Assembly (NCBI GenBank): GCA_002391625.1
Contig: DGFJ01000017.1
Location: forward strand, 1 to 14,598
DNA: 14,598 nucleotides
From: Ruminococcaceae bacterium UBA3903
Lineage (GTDB): Bacteria; Bacillota; Clostridia; Oscillospirales; Acutalibacteraceae
Direction: 5' to 3'
A program made the translations under genes and the position numbers. A model generated the notes under the pieces. That model searched no databases. It was given only the letters and a program-made list of their open reading frames with translations, and was not told the origin of the DNA. The stretch's first letter is position 1, and each line of letters starts with the position of its first letter. This document shows, piece after piece, positions 1-8,061 of the stretch.

Positions 1-19
1 AGATGTGTATAAGATACAG
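1..19 (+). other. Residual Tn5/Nextera mosaic-end adapter at contig edge
   Basis: The first 19 bases match the mosaic end used in Nextera libraries (AGATGTGTATAAGAGACAG) at 18 of 19 positions; the only difference is T for G at base 15. The match begins exactly at base 1. It also puts a TAA stop (10-12) into the frame of the glycosyltransferase that follows, although the protein after it reads as the middle of a normal family member. This is best read as adapter left by trimming or assembly, not as genomic sequence. A real Tn5-type end is the alternative, but no transposase gene accompanies it. Confidence 0.85.
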
Positions 20-21
20 AT

Positions 22-663
22 ATAGTTGAGTGTGATGTGCAAAAATTTGATGATGGCACAGAACCACAGCCTGTAGGGGAAAAGCTATACAAAATTCAGT
101 CCTACACAACACAGGACGCCTTAAAAGAGTTAATGAACGACGGCATTTTTCACCAACACGTTTGGAATAAGCTATACAAAAAACAGGTTTTAAATAAAAT
201 ACTGTTTGCAAAGGGAAAGCTTAATGAGGACGAGTTTTGGACGTATAGAGTTTTTGGAAACGCAAAAAAAGTAACCAAGGTGGACTATGAGCTTTACTTC
301 TACTTACAAAGAGCAGGGAGTATTATGGGGGAAAGCTACAGTCTGCGACGTTTAGATGGGTTAGAGGCAAAGGCTGAACGTCAAAAATATATTGATGAAA
401 GCTTTCCTGCTTTATCCTCCACAGCAAGGGTGAACTTTTATGTTTCTTGTTTTTACGCCTATCAAATGACGCTTAAATATCTACAGGGTGATGATAAGAA
501 AAAAGCAAAAAACATAATATTAAATTATATAGACGGTAACAGGATAACATCCGCTGATATGTTAACGGTGAAAAATAAAAAATTAAAGCTTTGGTTAAAA
601 ATGAGCAAGGTTTCCTTTGGGCTTACCTGCAGCCTGAGAAATTGGATGAAGGTAGGTGAGTAA
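22..663 (+). CDS. Glycosyltransferase family 2, 5'-truncated (C-terminal part)
   Basis: This is the C-terminal two thirds of a GT2 (GT-A fold) sugar transferase of the kind that builds surface polysaccharide. The N-terminal nucleotide-sugar half, with the VDDGS and DSDD motifs, is missing because the sequence starts at an adapter-like edge. Codons in the same frame upstream of the GTG at 37 read DIVECDVQKF, matching the segment DLVQCCFSKI in the complete GT2 at 3974. The GTG is therefore not a real start, and the gene originally continued leftwards. Visible family landmarks are HVWNKLY and NEDEFWTYR, the latter holding the acidic residues typical of these transferases. The stop is TAA at 661-663, two bases before the next gene, so the two are co-transcribed. 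Donor and acceptor sugars cannot be told from sequence. Confidence 0.85.
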   Translation: MVECDVQKFDDGTEPQPVGEKLYKIQSYTTQDALKELMNDGIFHQHVWNKLYKKQVLNKILFAKGKLNEDEFWTYRVFGNAKKVTKVDYELYFYLQRAGSIMGESYSLRRLDGLEAKAERQKYIDESFPALSSTARVNFYVSCFYAYQMTLKYLQGDDKKKAKNIILNYIDGNRITSADMLTVKNKKLKLWLKMSKVSFGLTCSLRNWMKVGE

Positions 664-665
664 TA

Positions 666-1703
666 ATGGATAAATTAATTTCCATAGTAGTGCCTGTATA
701 TAAGGCTGAAAAATACTTGTCAAGGTGTGTCGAAAGCTTATTATCTCAAACCTATAAAAACACAGAAATTATTTTAGTTGATGATGGTTCTCCAGACAGC
801 AGCGGTTCAATTTGTGATGATTATGCCAGTAAACACAATAATATAAAGGTTGTACATATAAAAAATGGCGGTCCATCCAATGCCAGAAACGTGGGTATAG
901 ATAATGCTACTGGGGACTATTTAATGTTTTGTGATAGCGATGATTGGGCTGGTAACAACTGGTGCGAGGAATTTATAAGGGCAATTAATAGATTTGGAGA
1001 AAACCACTTTTTTATCTGTGGACTAAAGCATATTGACAATGTTACAAAGGATAACTACCAAAAAACAGTGGTTTATGACGAGGAAAAAGAATATTCACAC
1101 CTTACCTTTGACCATATAATGGATATTGATGGAAAGTGGCTGTTAAAGGGTCTTTACATTAAAATTTTGGATTTGAATATTATTAAAAAAAATAATATTA
1201 GATTTAATACTACCATAAGCTTAGGTGAAGACTGTATGTTTGTTTTAGAATATCTAAAACATATTGACTATGATTTTGTTATAATAAATAAAGCAACATA
1301 TAACTATATTCAGGACAACGGTGAATCTTTGTGGTTTAAGTATACACCTAATTTATATGATATTCTGGTTTTGGAACAGGAAAGCATGGAACAGCTGTTT
1401 ACTATTCGTAATATGTTAGCTCCAGCTGCAATAAAACGTTATAGACAATGGTGCTATATGAATATTTATCGTGGCTTTTATAATGGCTATAAAAACTTAT
1501 CAAAGGCAGATGCAATTAATGATTTTCAAAAAATTCTGGACAACCCTGTAACAAAGGCAAATATTCAGTATTATACAGAAAAAGAACAGCAGTCGAAATT
1601 TGATATTTGTCTGTTAACAGAGAATGCAAAGAAGATATACTCTTATTTTGTTAGAGAAAAGTATCTGACAAAAATTTATAATATAGTGAAGGGTAATAGG
1701 TAA
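666..1703 (+). CDS. Glycosyltransferase family 2
   Basis: A complete 345-residue cytoplasmic GT2 enzyme that transfers a sugar from a nucleotide-sugar donor to a growing glycan. It opens with the family signature ISIVVPVYKAEKYL (residues 5-18), followed by ILVDDGS (36-42), where the aspartates contact the nucleotide. The metal-binding CDSDDW lies at 89-94. The C-terminal half resembles the acceptor-binding half of capsule and EPS transferases and contains LGEDCMF, an ED acidic motif like the one in the neighbouring GT2s. The ATG follows the previous stop by two bases and has a weak purine-rich site (GAAGGTAGGTGAG) inside the preceding gene, suggesting translational coupling. The next gene begins seven bases after its stop. 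Family is certain; linkage and sugar are unknown. Confidence 0.93.
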   Translation: MDKLISIVVPVYKAEKYLSRCVESLLSQTYKNTEIILVDDGSPDSSGSICDDYASKHNNIKVVHIKNGGPSNARNVGIDNATGDYLMFCDSDDWAGNNWCEEFIRAINRFGENHFFICGLKHIDNVTKDNYQKTVVYDEEKEYSHLTFDHIMDIDGKWLLKGLYIKILDLNIIKKNNIRFNTTISLGEDCMFVLEYLKHIDYDFVIINKATYNYIQDNGESLWFKYTPNLYDILVLEQESMEQLFTIRNMLAPAAIKRYRQWCYMNIYRGFYNGYKNLSKADAINDFQKILDNPVTKANIQYYTEKEQQSKFDICLLTENAKKIYSYFVREKYLTKIYNIVKGNR

Positions 1704-1710
1704 GTAATAT

Positions 1711-2874
1711 ATGGATATTTGTGAAAAGGATATGTGCCTTGCGTGTTATTGCTGTGAAAATATTTGCCCTGTTGACTCAATAACAATGAAGCTTGATGAG
1801 TATGGACAGATATATCCATATGTTGACGAAAACAAATGTATTAAGTGTAATAAATGCAAAAATAGTTGTCCCCAAAATACAGAACCGCAATTTAGACAGC
1901 CATTAGATATATATGCAAGCTACAGCGTTGACAAAAACGATAGAGCAACCAGTGCATCTGGCGGTATGGCGTCTGTTTTCTATGACAAAATTATCAGCGA
2001 AAAAGGTGTTGCCTTTGGTGCTAAATTTGAAAATAAATTGGAGGTTAACATCGTACCAGCTGAAACCAAGGAACAGCTAAAAGAATTTAAGGGTTCAAAG
2101 TATGTTCAGGCGGCAGCTGGCAGTTCCTATAAAAGAGTAAAAGAATATTTGAAAAGTAATAAAAAGGTGTTGTATGTTGGTACGCCTTGTCAAATTGATG
2201 GGCTGCTAAACTTTTTAGGCAAATATGCTAATAATGATAATTTGCATACAGTGGATTTAATTTGCCATGGCACGCCTTCTATAAAATATTTGCAGGAATA
2301 CGCCTATAGCATAGATAAAAGCTCTGATAAAGCCAGCTTTAGAGGTGCTGATAATTTTGTAATGCAATTATACAGTGGTGATAAACAGGTATATAGCCGT
2401 CCCTCAAATAAAGATTTGTACTTTACAGGATTTTTAAGTTCACTTTACTATAAAAAAGCTTGTTATCAGTGCCAATATGCTCAGGAAAAACGAGTATCAG
2501 ATATTACCATAGGAGATTTTTGGGGATTAGGTATCACTAAGCCATTTTCAGAGGATGCTTATAAGGTTTCTTTGGCATTGGTAAACACTGAAAAGGGTAA
2601 AAGGTTTTTTGAAAGCTGTAGTAGTAAATTGTTTGTGGAAAAACGTGATTATGCCGAAGCCAAGGAGTTTAATCCACAGCTGAATTATCCATCTAAAAAA
2701 CATAAGGACACAGATGTGTTCTTTGAACAATACAAAAATGTCGGTTTTTTAGAAGCTGTTAAAGCTACCTCTATACCTCAGGAGATAAAAGAGGCAGTTA
2801 AGCAAGCCAAAATTGACAAGATAAAATATTACAAGAAGAGAATTTTTGAAAAGGTGTTTAAAAAAGGAGAATGA
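1711..2874 (+). CDS. FrhB-like iron-sulfur oxidoreductase of polysaccharide loci
   Basis: A 387-residue protein related to the beta subunit of coenzyme F420 hydrogenase/dehydrogenase. The N-terminus is a two-cluster ferredoxin module: C9, C12, C15, C19-P and C43, C46, C49, C53-P are two classic 4Fe-4S sets. The FrhB-type body follows, with SGG (83-85), GTPCQ (157-161), CHGTPS (185-190), a C251-x2-C254 pair and DITIGDFWG (264-272). In Firmicutes and Bacteroidetes such proteins often sit beside polysaccharide pyruvyl transferases, as here, where the next gene overlaps it by four bases. The electron donor and the substrate are not known; F420 itself is not expected in this kind of organism. A role in modifying a sugar or the pyruvyl group is inference from context. 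It is one of two proteins here with obvious redox cofactors or metals, the other being the phosphoesterase at 8062. Confidence 0.88.
   Translation: MDICEKDMCLACYCCENICPVDSITMKLDEYGQIYPYVDENKCIKCNKCKNSCPQNTEPQFRQPLDIYASYSVDKNDRATSASGGMASVFYDKIISEKGVAFGAKFENKLEVNIVPAETKEQLKEFKGSKYVQAAAGSSYKRVKEYLKSNKKVLYVGTPCQIDGLLNFLGKYANNDNLHTVDLICHGTPSIKYLQEYAYSIDKSSDKASFRGADNFVMQLYSGDKQVYSRPSNKDLYFTGFLSSLYYKKACYQCQYAQEKRVSDITIGDFWGLGITKPFSEDAYKVSLALVNTEKGKRFFESCSSKLFVEKRDYAEAKEFNPQLNYPSKKHKDTDVFFEQYKNVGFLEAVKATSIPQEIKEAVKQAKIDKIKYYKKRIFEKVFKKGE
2864..2870 (+). promoter_or_regulatory. Ribosome site that decides the start of the pyruvyl transferase
   Basis: AAGGAGA ends directly against the ATG at 2871, too close for initiation there, but lies about seven bases before the in-frame ATG at 2877. 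The second ATG is therefore preferred, shortening the protein by two residues. Confidence 0.7.
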
Positions 2875-2876
2875 AT

Positions 2877-3977
2877 ATGGTAGTGGGTATAATGTCTATG
2901 CAGCGAATAAAAAATTATGGTTCGTTTATGCAGGCATATTCTCTGAAAAAGAATATTGAGAGCCTTGGTCACAAGGTTGTTTTTGTAGATTACAAGGTTG
3001 AAAAAGCCCTTGTAGATAATAATACTGTGACAAAAGCTCCGGGCTTTTTCAAAAAATGTATAAATTACATGGGTACTATGAAATATAAAAATTCTGATAT
3101 TTTAGGTGCTGAGCAATGTAAAATGTACGAAAAAGAATACTATTCTATGCTTGGATTAACACATGAAAACAATTGCAATGAAAAGGTGGATATTTTAGTT
3201 ATCGGCAGCGATGAGGTTTTTAACTGCTGTCAGGCAAACGCTGACGTGGGATATTCAAAACAATTGTTTGGTGAAAATTGTAATGCCAAAAAAATAATTA
3301 GCTACGCTGCGTCCTGTGGCTTTACTACCGTTGAATTACTAAGTGAAAACAATATTAAATCAGAAATTTCTAAAATGCTGAAAAACAATTTTTCTGCTAT
3401 TTCAGTTCGTGATAAAAACACATATGATGTTGTTACGCAATTAACTAACAAGGAACCAATTTTGAATTTAGACCCTGTTTTAATTACTGATATTAAAAGC
3501 TTTTGTAAGCCTATTAATCCTATTAATAAGCCATATTTAATGGTTTACGGATATACTAATAGAATTAAAGATGACGCTGAAATACAGGCTATAAAAAGGT
3601 TTGCAAGGTCAAAAAATCTGATGACGGTATCTGTTGGTGTTCATCAATATTGGACTGATTATCAAATAAATGCCAATCCCTTTGAACTACTGAGCTATTT
3701 TAAGGGTGCCAGCTACGTTGTAACAGATACGTTTCATGGTACTATTTTTTCTGTTAAGTTTAATAAACCATTTTGTTCCCTTGTTAGAGTATCAAATAAA
3801 AATAAGCTGACAGATTTATTACAACGCTTAGGGCTGGAGCATCAGATGGTTACACAGCCAGAAAATATTTCAATAGCTTTAGAAAACAATATGGACTATA
3901 ATGCTGTTAACAATATATTGGAAACAGAGCGTAATAAAGCATTGGAGTATCTGTCAAGGGAGTTGCAGAGTGTATGA
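2877..3977 (+). CDS. Polysaccharide pyruvyl transferase family protein
   Basis: A 366-residue member of the PS_pyruv_trans family (CsaB/EpsO-like), whose studied members move pyruvate from phosphoenolpyruvate onto a sugar to form a ketal; other members may act differently. Family landmarks are NYGSFMQAYSL near residues 13-23, the acidic IGSDEVFN around 109-116, NLDPVL near 197-202, and the C-terminal DTFHGT (284-289) followed by KFNKPF. An in-frame ATG at 2871 would overlap the preceding stop in an ATGA, but the ribosome site spacing favours 2877. Its partner upstream is the FrhB-like iron-sulfur protein, a pairing seen repeatedly in EPS loci, so they probably act on the same glycan. Its stop overlaps the next start by four bases. 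Substrate sugar unknown. Confidence 0.88.
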   Translation: MVVGIMSMQRIKNYGSFMQAYSLKKNIESLGHKVVFVDYKVEKALVDNNTVTKAPGFFKKCINYMGTMKYKNSDILGAEQCKMYEKEYYSMLGLTHENNCNEKVDILVIGSDEVFNCCQANADVGYSKQLFGENCNAKKIISYAASCGFTTVELLSENNIKSEISKMLKNNFSAISVRDKNTYDVVTQLTNKEPILNLDPVLITDIKSFCKPINPINKPYLMVYGYTNRIKDDAEIQAIKRFARSKNLMTVSVGVHQYWTDYQINANPFELLSYFKGASYVVTDTFHGTIFSVKFNKPFCSLVRVSNKNKLTDLLQRLGLEHQMVTQPENISIALENNMDYNAVNNILETERNKALEYLSRELQSV

Positions 3978-4921
3978 GCTTAGGTAAAATATCGGTTATA
4001 ATACCTGTATATAATGTTGAAAAGTATTTGTCTGAATGCTTGGATAGCGTTTTGGCACAAACCTATGATGATTTAGAGATTATATTAATAGATGATGGTG
4101 CTACAGATAACAGTGGAAAGATATGTGACAGTTATGCCATGAAGGATAGACGTGTCAACGTCATACACCAATCAAATGCAGGGGCTGGTGCAGCCAAAAA
4201 TGCGGGGCTGGATATTGCAACTGGGGATTATATTGCCTTTGCTGACAGCGACGATATTTTATGTCATAATATGTATGACAGACTTTTGAAGGAAATGACG
4301 GACAGTGTAGACCTTGTTCAATGTTGTTTTTCCAAGATATATAAAAACGGTTCAGTTGATACTAAAACTATTTGTGGTAAGTTTACGGCTGATGAATTTT
4401 TGTGCAATCTTTTATTGGATTGGAAAAATAATGTGTTTTGGAACAAGCTGTTCAAGGCAGATTTAGTTAACGGTGTTCGGTTCCCTGTTGGCAGAACTAT
4501 TGATGATGAATTTTTTACTTATAAAGCCATAGGCAACAGTAGTAGGATTGTGGTTATAGAAGACTGCTTGTATAAATATAGAATACGTCAATCCAGCGTT
4601 ATGAACGATGGCAAAAAAAACCGTTTGGTTATTGACAGACTGGACTATTTAGGTGAACGTTATGATTATATATGTGCCAATTACCCTAAAATTAAGGGTA
4701 GGTTTAAGGAGCATATGACAACGTACCTGGCTATATTAGGCAAAGAAAATAAAGATGCAGCTGTACAAGGGCAAATAGACAGCTATGTTAAAGAGTATCG
4801 TTTAAAGCTGTATGAGAACAGCTTTGATAAGCTTATATGCAAGGTAAAGGGTCTGTTTGCCACACAGCAGCCTAACTATAATATTGATATGGCAGACGAT
4901 AACCTACAGTCTTTTGAATAA
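3974..4921 (+). CDS. Glycosyltransferase family 2
   Basis: A complete 315-residue GT2. It starts with ISVIIPVYNVEKYL (6-19), has LIDDGATD (39-45, aspartates for nucleotide binding) and ADSDD (90-94, metal-binding). The acceptor half carries WNKLF (156-160) and IDDEFFTYK (176-184), matching WNKLY and NEDEFWTYR of the truncated transferase at the left edge. The two are clearly the same subfamily. The ATG overlaps the previous stop as ATGA and has AAGGGAG about 11 bases upstream, so it is translationally coupled. The C-terminal 30 residues are polar and not obviously conserved. Ten bases separate it from the acetyltransferase gene. Sugar and linkage specificity are not readable. Confidence 0.93.
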   Translation: MSLGKISVIIPVYNVEKYLSECLDSVLAQTYDDLEIILIDDGATDNSGKICDSYAMKDRRVNVIHQSNAGAGAAKNAGLDIATGDYIAFADSDDILCHNMYDRLLKEMTDSVDLVQCCFSKIYKNGSVDTKTICGKFTADEFLCNLLLDWKNNVFWNKLFKADLVNGVRFPVGRTIDDEFFTYKAIGNSSRIVVIEDCLYKYRIRQSSVMNDGKKNRLVIDRLDYLGERYDYICANYPKIKGRFKEHMTTYLAILGKENKDAAVQGQIDSYVKEYRLKLYENSFDKLICKVKGLFATQQPNYNIDMADDNLQSFE

Positions 4922-4931
4922 GGAGTAATCT

Positions 4932-5510
4932 ATGAAAACATTGTTTAAAAAAGTAGCTGTTTTTTTCAGAGTGCTTCGTGCCTTGCCGTTGCTTTTCTTT
5001 ATAAGCAGTGATAAAAAAAACAAAAAACTGCAAATGGACATAGAGCGTTGGTGTTCAATTATGAAGCTATCAGGCTCGTACATATATTGCTTTACTTATT
5101 TGTTAAGCAAATACAAAGAATTCCGCAGCCTGTATATTTACAGGGTGAACAGCAATATTTTTCACAGAACCATTGCTAAAATTTTTTATCCACCAATGGA
5201 AACATTATACCTAGAGGCAGGGGAAATAGGTGGAGGATTGTACATTCACCATGGCTTTGCTACTATTGTTGCCGCCGACAGGATAGGTGAAAACTTCTGG
5301 GTTAATCAACAGGTAACAATCGGTCACAAAAGCGATGGCTGTCCGACTATTGGTGACAATGTAATGGTAACATCAGGGGCGAAAATTCTTGGAAAAATAA
5401 CGGTTGGCAATAACGTAGTGGTTGGTGCTAACGCAGTTGTTGTAAAGGATGTACAGGATAATTGCGTGATGGGCGGTATACCAGCTAAGGTAATAAAAAA
5501 TGTAATGTAG
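4932..5510 (+). CDS. Left-handed beta-helix (hexapeptide) O-acetyltransferase, serine acetyltransferase-like
   Basis: A 192-residue trimeric-type acyltransferase. Residues 1-90 are helical, basic and hydrophobic near the start (a possible membrane-associated segment around 8-24). From about residue 97 come the hexapeptide turns of a left-handed beta-helix: IGGGLYIHHG (99-108), IGENFWVNQQVTIG, TIGDNVMVTSGAKILG and VGNNVVVGANAVVV, closing with the family end GGIPAKVIK (181-189). The His pair at 106-107 is in the position of the active-site histidine of serine acetyltransferases. Length and context argue against a cysteine-synthesis CysE. It more likely acetylates a sugar of the glycan, or its precursor, using acetyl-CoA. 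AAGGAG about seven bases before the ATG supports this start. Confidence 0.85.
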   Translation: MKTLFKKVAVFFRVLRALPLLFFISSDKKNKKLQMDIERWCSIMKLSGSYIYCFTYLLSKYKEFRSLYIYRVNSNIFHRTIAKIFYPPMETLYLEAGEIGGGLYIHHGFATIVAADRIGENFWVNQQVTIGHKSDGCPTIGDNVMVTSGAKILGKITVGNNVVVGANAVVVKDVQDNCVMGGIPAKVIKNVM

Positions 5511-5519
5511 GGTGAGCTT

Positions 5520-6164
5520 ATGAGTAAATTGGCAAAACTAAAGGGGATAACCCCTAAATATGTTTTTGGTCGTGTTAGGCATGAAATCAGAAAAAACAAT
5601 AATGAGAAAATTATAAAAAAAAATAAGCCGCTTTTACATAATAAAGACGTTAGTATAATTTCACAAAATTGTGTGGGCGGCGTTTTTTATCATGATATGG
5701 GATTACAGTTTCTTTCTCCTACGGTAAACTTATATTTAACATCAAATGAGTTTTTAAAATATGTTATAAATATAAAAAAATATAATGACATAGTTCCCGT
5801 TGTCACAATGGATGATGAAAAAAAGTATCCAGTAGGTAAGCTGGGTGATTTAACCCTAAATTTTATGCACTATCATACTTGTGATGAGGCACTACAAAAA
5901 TGGGAAGACAGAAAAAAGAGAATAAACTATGATAACCTGTTTGTTATGGTAATTGATGATAAATATTTCACGGAGGACAGCTATAAGGAGTTCGAGAAAA
6001 TATCATATGATAAAATTTTATTTACAACTGATAAGGTGTATGCTGGTAAACCAGACTGCTTAGTTTTAGATAAAATTTTTGAAAATGGAAAATCCATAAT
6101 AATCGAACATAGAAAATTTTATAAAAATAAGGTGCTTATTAATAAGCTAAATGCAATGAAATAA
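5520..6164 (+). CDS. DUF1919 family protein, first copy
   Basis: A 214-residue protein of the DUF1919 family, found almost only in capsule and exopolysaccharide loci and without an assigned reaction. The hallmark block is SIISQNCVGGVFYHDMGL (45-62) followed by SPTVNL (66-71). A second block is YPVGKL (103-108) with a downstream HY (117-118), then KWEDRKKRINYDNLFV (127-142). No signal peptide or membrane helix is evident, so it is probably cytoplasmic. The second copy at 7377 shares every one of these blocks, but this copy diverges after residue 170 and ends in a lysine-rich tail. It starts nine bases after the acetyltransferase stop, with GGGTGAG as ribosome site. A role as a glycosyltransferase or phosphotransferase has not been shown here. 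Confidence 0.85.
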   Translation: MSKLAKLKGITPKYVFGRVRHEIRKNNNEKIIKKNKPLLHNKDVSIISQNCVGGVFYHDMGLQFLSPTVNLYLTSNEFLKYVINIKKYNDIVPVVTMDDEKKYPVGKLGDLTLNFMHYHTCDEALQKWEDRKKRINYDNLFVMVIDDKYFTEDSYKEFEKISYDKILFTTDKVYAGKPDCLVLDKIFENGKSIIIEHRKFYKNKVLINKLNAMK

Positions 6165-6176
6165 AGGGAGATATAT

Positions 6177-7346
6177 ATGATTACATATGCGTTGTTTGGT
6201 AATGGTAGCTCTGGTAATCACGGTTGTGAGGCTATAAACCGCTCTACTATTAAAATTTTAGGGCTAGAGGACACACTTACATATTTTTCCACTAGAAATT
6301 ACCCAGATGAAGTAAAATACGGATTGGTTTCGGATAAACACCCATTTGTAGATTATAAATCATACAAAACCTACAATAAGCTTGATAAGCTTTGCATGAA
6401 TGTTTATCATATAATAACTAAAAAGGATAAGTATATAGGCAGATATAATTATAAAATGTTTAACAAACCATTTGCGAACGCTGATATAGCTTTATCAGTT
6501 GGCGGAGATAACTATTGCTATGGTGCTGGGGAGTGGTTATGCCTGTTACATGAAAAGGCAAAAGCAAAGGGTGCCAAAACTGTACTGTGGGGCTGCTCGG
6601 TTGACTCGGAATTTATCAATGAAAGCAATAAGAAAAATTTAAATCAATATGACTTGATTATTGCTAGGGAAACCCTGACGTATGATTTGCTGAAGCAGTT
6701 TAATGATAATGTTGTGTTATATCCAGACCCTGCTTTTCAGCTGGATAAGGTGGAGCTGCCTTTGCCCAAGGGCTTTGCTCCTAATAACACAGTGGGTATT
6801 AACATAAGCCCTATGATTATGGAAAACGAAAAGCACACTGGAATGGCATTTAGCAACTATAAAAGCCTTATTGAGCATATTATTAATACTACAGATATGC
6901 AGATAGCACTTATCCCTCATGTAGTATGGGACAGCAGCGATGATAGAAAACCATTGACTGAGCTTTACAAGCTGTTTAAGGATACAGGCAGAGTGGTTAT
7001 GATAGGTGACCACAACTGTATGGAGTTAAAGGGCTACATTTCACGTTGCAGATTTTTTGTTGGTGCTAGAACCCACGCCACTATAGCTGCGTATTCCACA
7101 TGTGTTCCTACATTGGTTGTTGGGTATTCTGTAAAAGCCAAGGGTATTGCAAAGGATTTATTTGGTACATATGATAATTATGTTGTGCCTGTCCAGTCCC
7201 TAACACAGGATGACACATTGTCAAAGACCTTCGACTACATATATGAGAATGAGAATATAATAAGGACACGGCTGGAAAGTATTATGCCTGAGTATTGTAA
7301 CAGGGCATTAGATGCCAGCACAGCTGTTAAGAGCCTAGTAAGGTGA
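6177..7346 (+). CDS. Polysaccharide pyruvyl transferase family protein, second type
   Basis: A 389-residue member of the same broad family as the protein at 2877 but from a distant branch. It has a glycine-rich start GNGSSGNHGCEAI (8-20), VGGDNYCYG (108-116), a VLWGCSV strand (136-142), IIARETLTYDLL (161-172), YPDPAF (182-187) and the C-terminal GARTHATIAAY (296-306) with GYSVKAKGIAKDLFG (316-330). The RTHATIAAY motif corresponds to DTFHGTIFS of the first copy. The two differ enough to expect different acceptors. A good AAGGGAG lies 6-13 bases upstream of the ATG. It is flanked on both sides by DUF1919 genes. It may attach pyruvate or another group to the glycan; the reaction is inferred from family only. 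Confidence 0.87.
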   Translation: MITYALFGNGSSGNHGCEAINRSTIKILGLEDTLTYFSTRNYPDEVKYGLVSDKHPFVDYKSYKTYNKLDKLCMNVYHIITKKDKYIGRYNYKMFNKPFANADIALSVGGDNYCYGAGEWLCLLHEKAKAKGAKTVLWGCSVDSEFINESNKKNLNQYDLIIARETLTYDLLKQFNDNVVLYPDPAFQLDKVELPLPKGFAPNNTVGINISPMIMENEKHTGMAFSNYKSLIEHIINTTDMQIALIPHVVWDSSDDRKPLTELYKLFKDTGRVVMIGDHNCMELKGYISRCRFFVGARTHATIAAYSTCVPTLVVGYSVKAKGIAKDLFGTYDNYVVPVQSLTQDDTLSKTFDYIYENENIIRTRLESIMPEYCNRALDASTAVKSLVR

Positions 7347-7363
7347 AATACAAACAATATTTT

Positions 7364-7370
7364 AGGGGTG
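7364..7370 (+). promoter_or_regulatory. Ribosome site that selects ATG 7377 over GTG 7368
   Basis: AGGGGTG lies 6-12 bases before the ATG at 7377. An in-frame GTG at 7368 forms part of this site and has no ribosome site of its own, so it is unlikely to be the start. Confidence 0.7.
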
Positions 7371-7376
7371 AAGGTT

Positions 7377-8021
7377 ATGGCTTTTATTGGAAAAATAAAA
7401 GGAAAATGCGAAAGTATATATACCCAAAACTATATAAAGCACTTCAATAATAATGCAAGAAAAAAATTAACAAATAAAGATTTTTCTATTATTGCACCAA
7501 ACTGCATTGGTGGTGTTTTATATCATAGATTAGGTCTGGAGTTTAAATCTCCTACTGTTAATCTGTTTTTTGGTTCTAATAAGGACTATATGAGGTTTAT
7601 TTCTAATCTAAAGCATTACCTGTCCTTAGATTTAAAATTTATAGAACGTGAGCGTAACTATCCAACAGGAATGTTGGATGACGTAAAAATTGTATTTAAT
7701 CATTACAAGACCGAGGAGCAGGCAGAAGAAAAGTGGAACCAAAGAAAGCAAAGAGTAAATTATGATAATCTGTTTATAATAATGGATGATAGATATGTGT
7801 CATATGATGATATAAAAAAATTTGGTGAAATTCCATGTAAGGGTAGGGTGTGCTTTTCAGCTAAAGCGTATCCAGAGTTTAATTATGTGTTACCAATAAA
7901 AAAATACGCAGGTGAAGAACGTGTGGGCATTTATATGCTGGAAAAGAACATGCTTACATATAAGTATCCTTTTGATGATGATTTTGATTTTGTAAACTGG
8001 CTGAATACGGGTAAAATATGA
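7377..8021 (+). CDS. DUF1919 family protein, second copy
   Basis: A 214-residue protein, counted from the ATG at 7377, that is a diverged paralogue of the gene at 5520. The shared blocks are NKDFSIIAPNCIGGVLYH (33-50), GLEFKSPTVNL (53-63), YPTGML (95-100), HY (109-110), KWNQRKQRVNYDNLF (119-133) and DDRY (137-140). Unlike the first copy it keeps an extended C-terminus that ends in an FDFVNWL-type segment, as other DUF1919 proteins do. It is probably cytoplasmic. It begins 30 bases after the pyruvyl transferase stop and is the last recognisable polysaccharide gene. The biochemical role is unknown. The paired copies around a pyruvyl transferase suggest they act on two different sugars or steps of one repeat unit, which is inference. 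Confidence 0.85.
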   Translation: MAFIGKIKGKCESIYTQNYIKHFNNNARKKLTNKDFSIIAPNCIGGVLYHRLGLEFKSPTVNLFFGSNKDYMRFISNLKHYLSLDLKFIERERNYPTGMLDDVKIVFNHYKTEEQAEEKWNQRKQRVNYDNLFIIMDDRYVSYDDIKKFGEIPCKGRVCFSAKAYPEFNYVLPIKKYAGEERVGIYMLEKNMLTYKYPFDDDFDFVNWLNTGKI

Positions 8022-8049
8022 CAGTCGTTTTTAAGTAACATGGCAATCT

Positions 8050-8056
8050 GGAGGAG
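8050..8056 (+). promoter_or_regulatory. Strong ribosome site for a TTG start
   Basis: GGAGGAG sits five bases before TTG 8062. This is the best Shine-Dalgarno match in the stretch. The nearest ATG, in frame at 8083, is 26 bases away and too far to use it. Confidence 0.7.
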
Positions 8057-8061
8057 CTGTA

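Noticed and set aside
1..19. A genuine Tn5-type transposon end
   Set aside because: It begins exactly at base 1, has no transposase or partner end, and matches the sequencing adapter; contamination is simpler.
4932..5510. Housekeeping serine acetyltransferase (CysE)
   Set aside because: Position inside a polysaccharide operon and the atypical N-terminal region favour a sugar O-acetyltransferase, although the fold is related.
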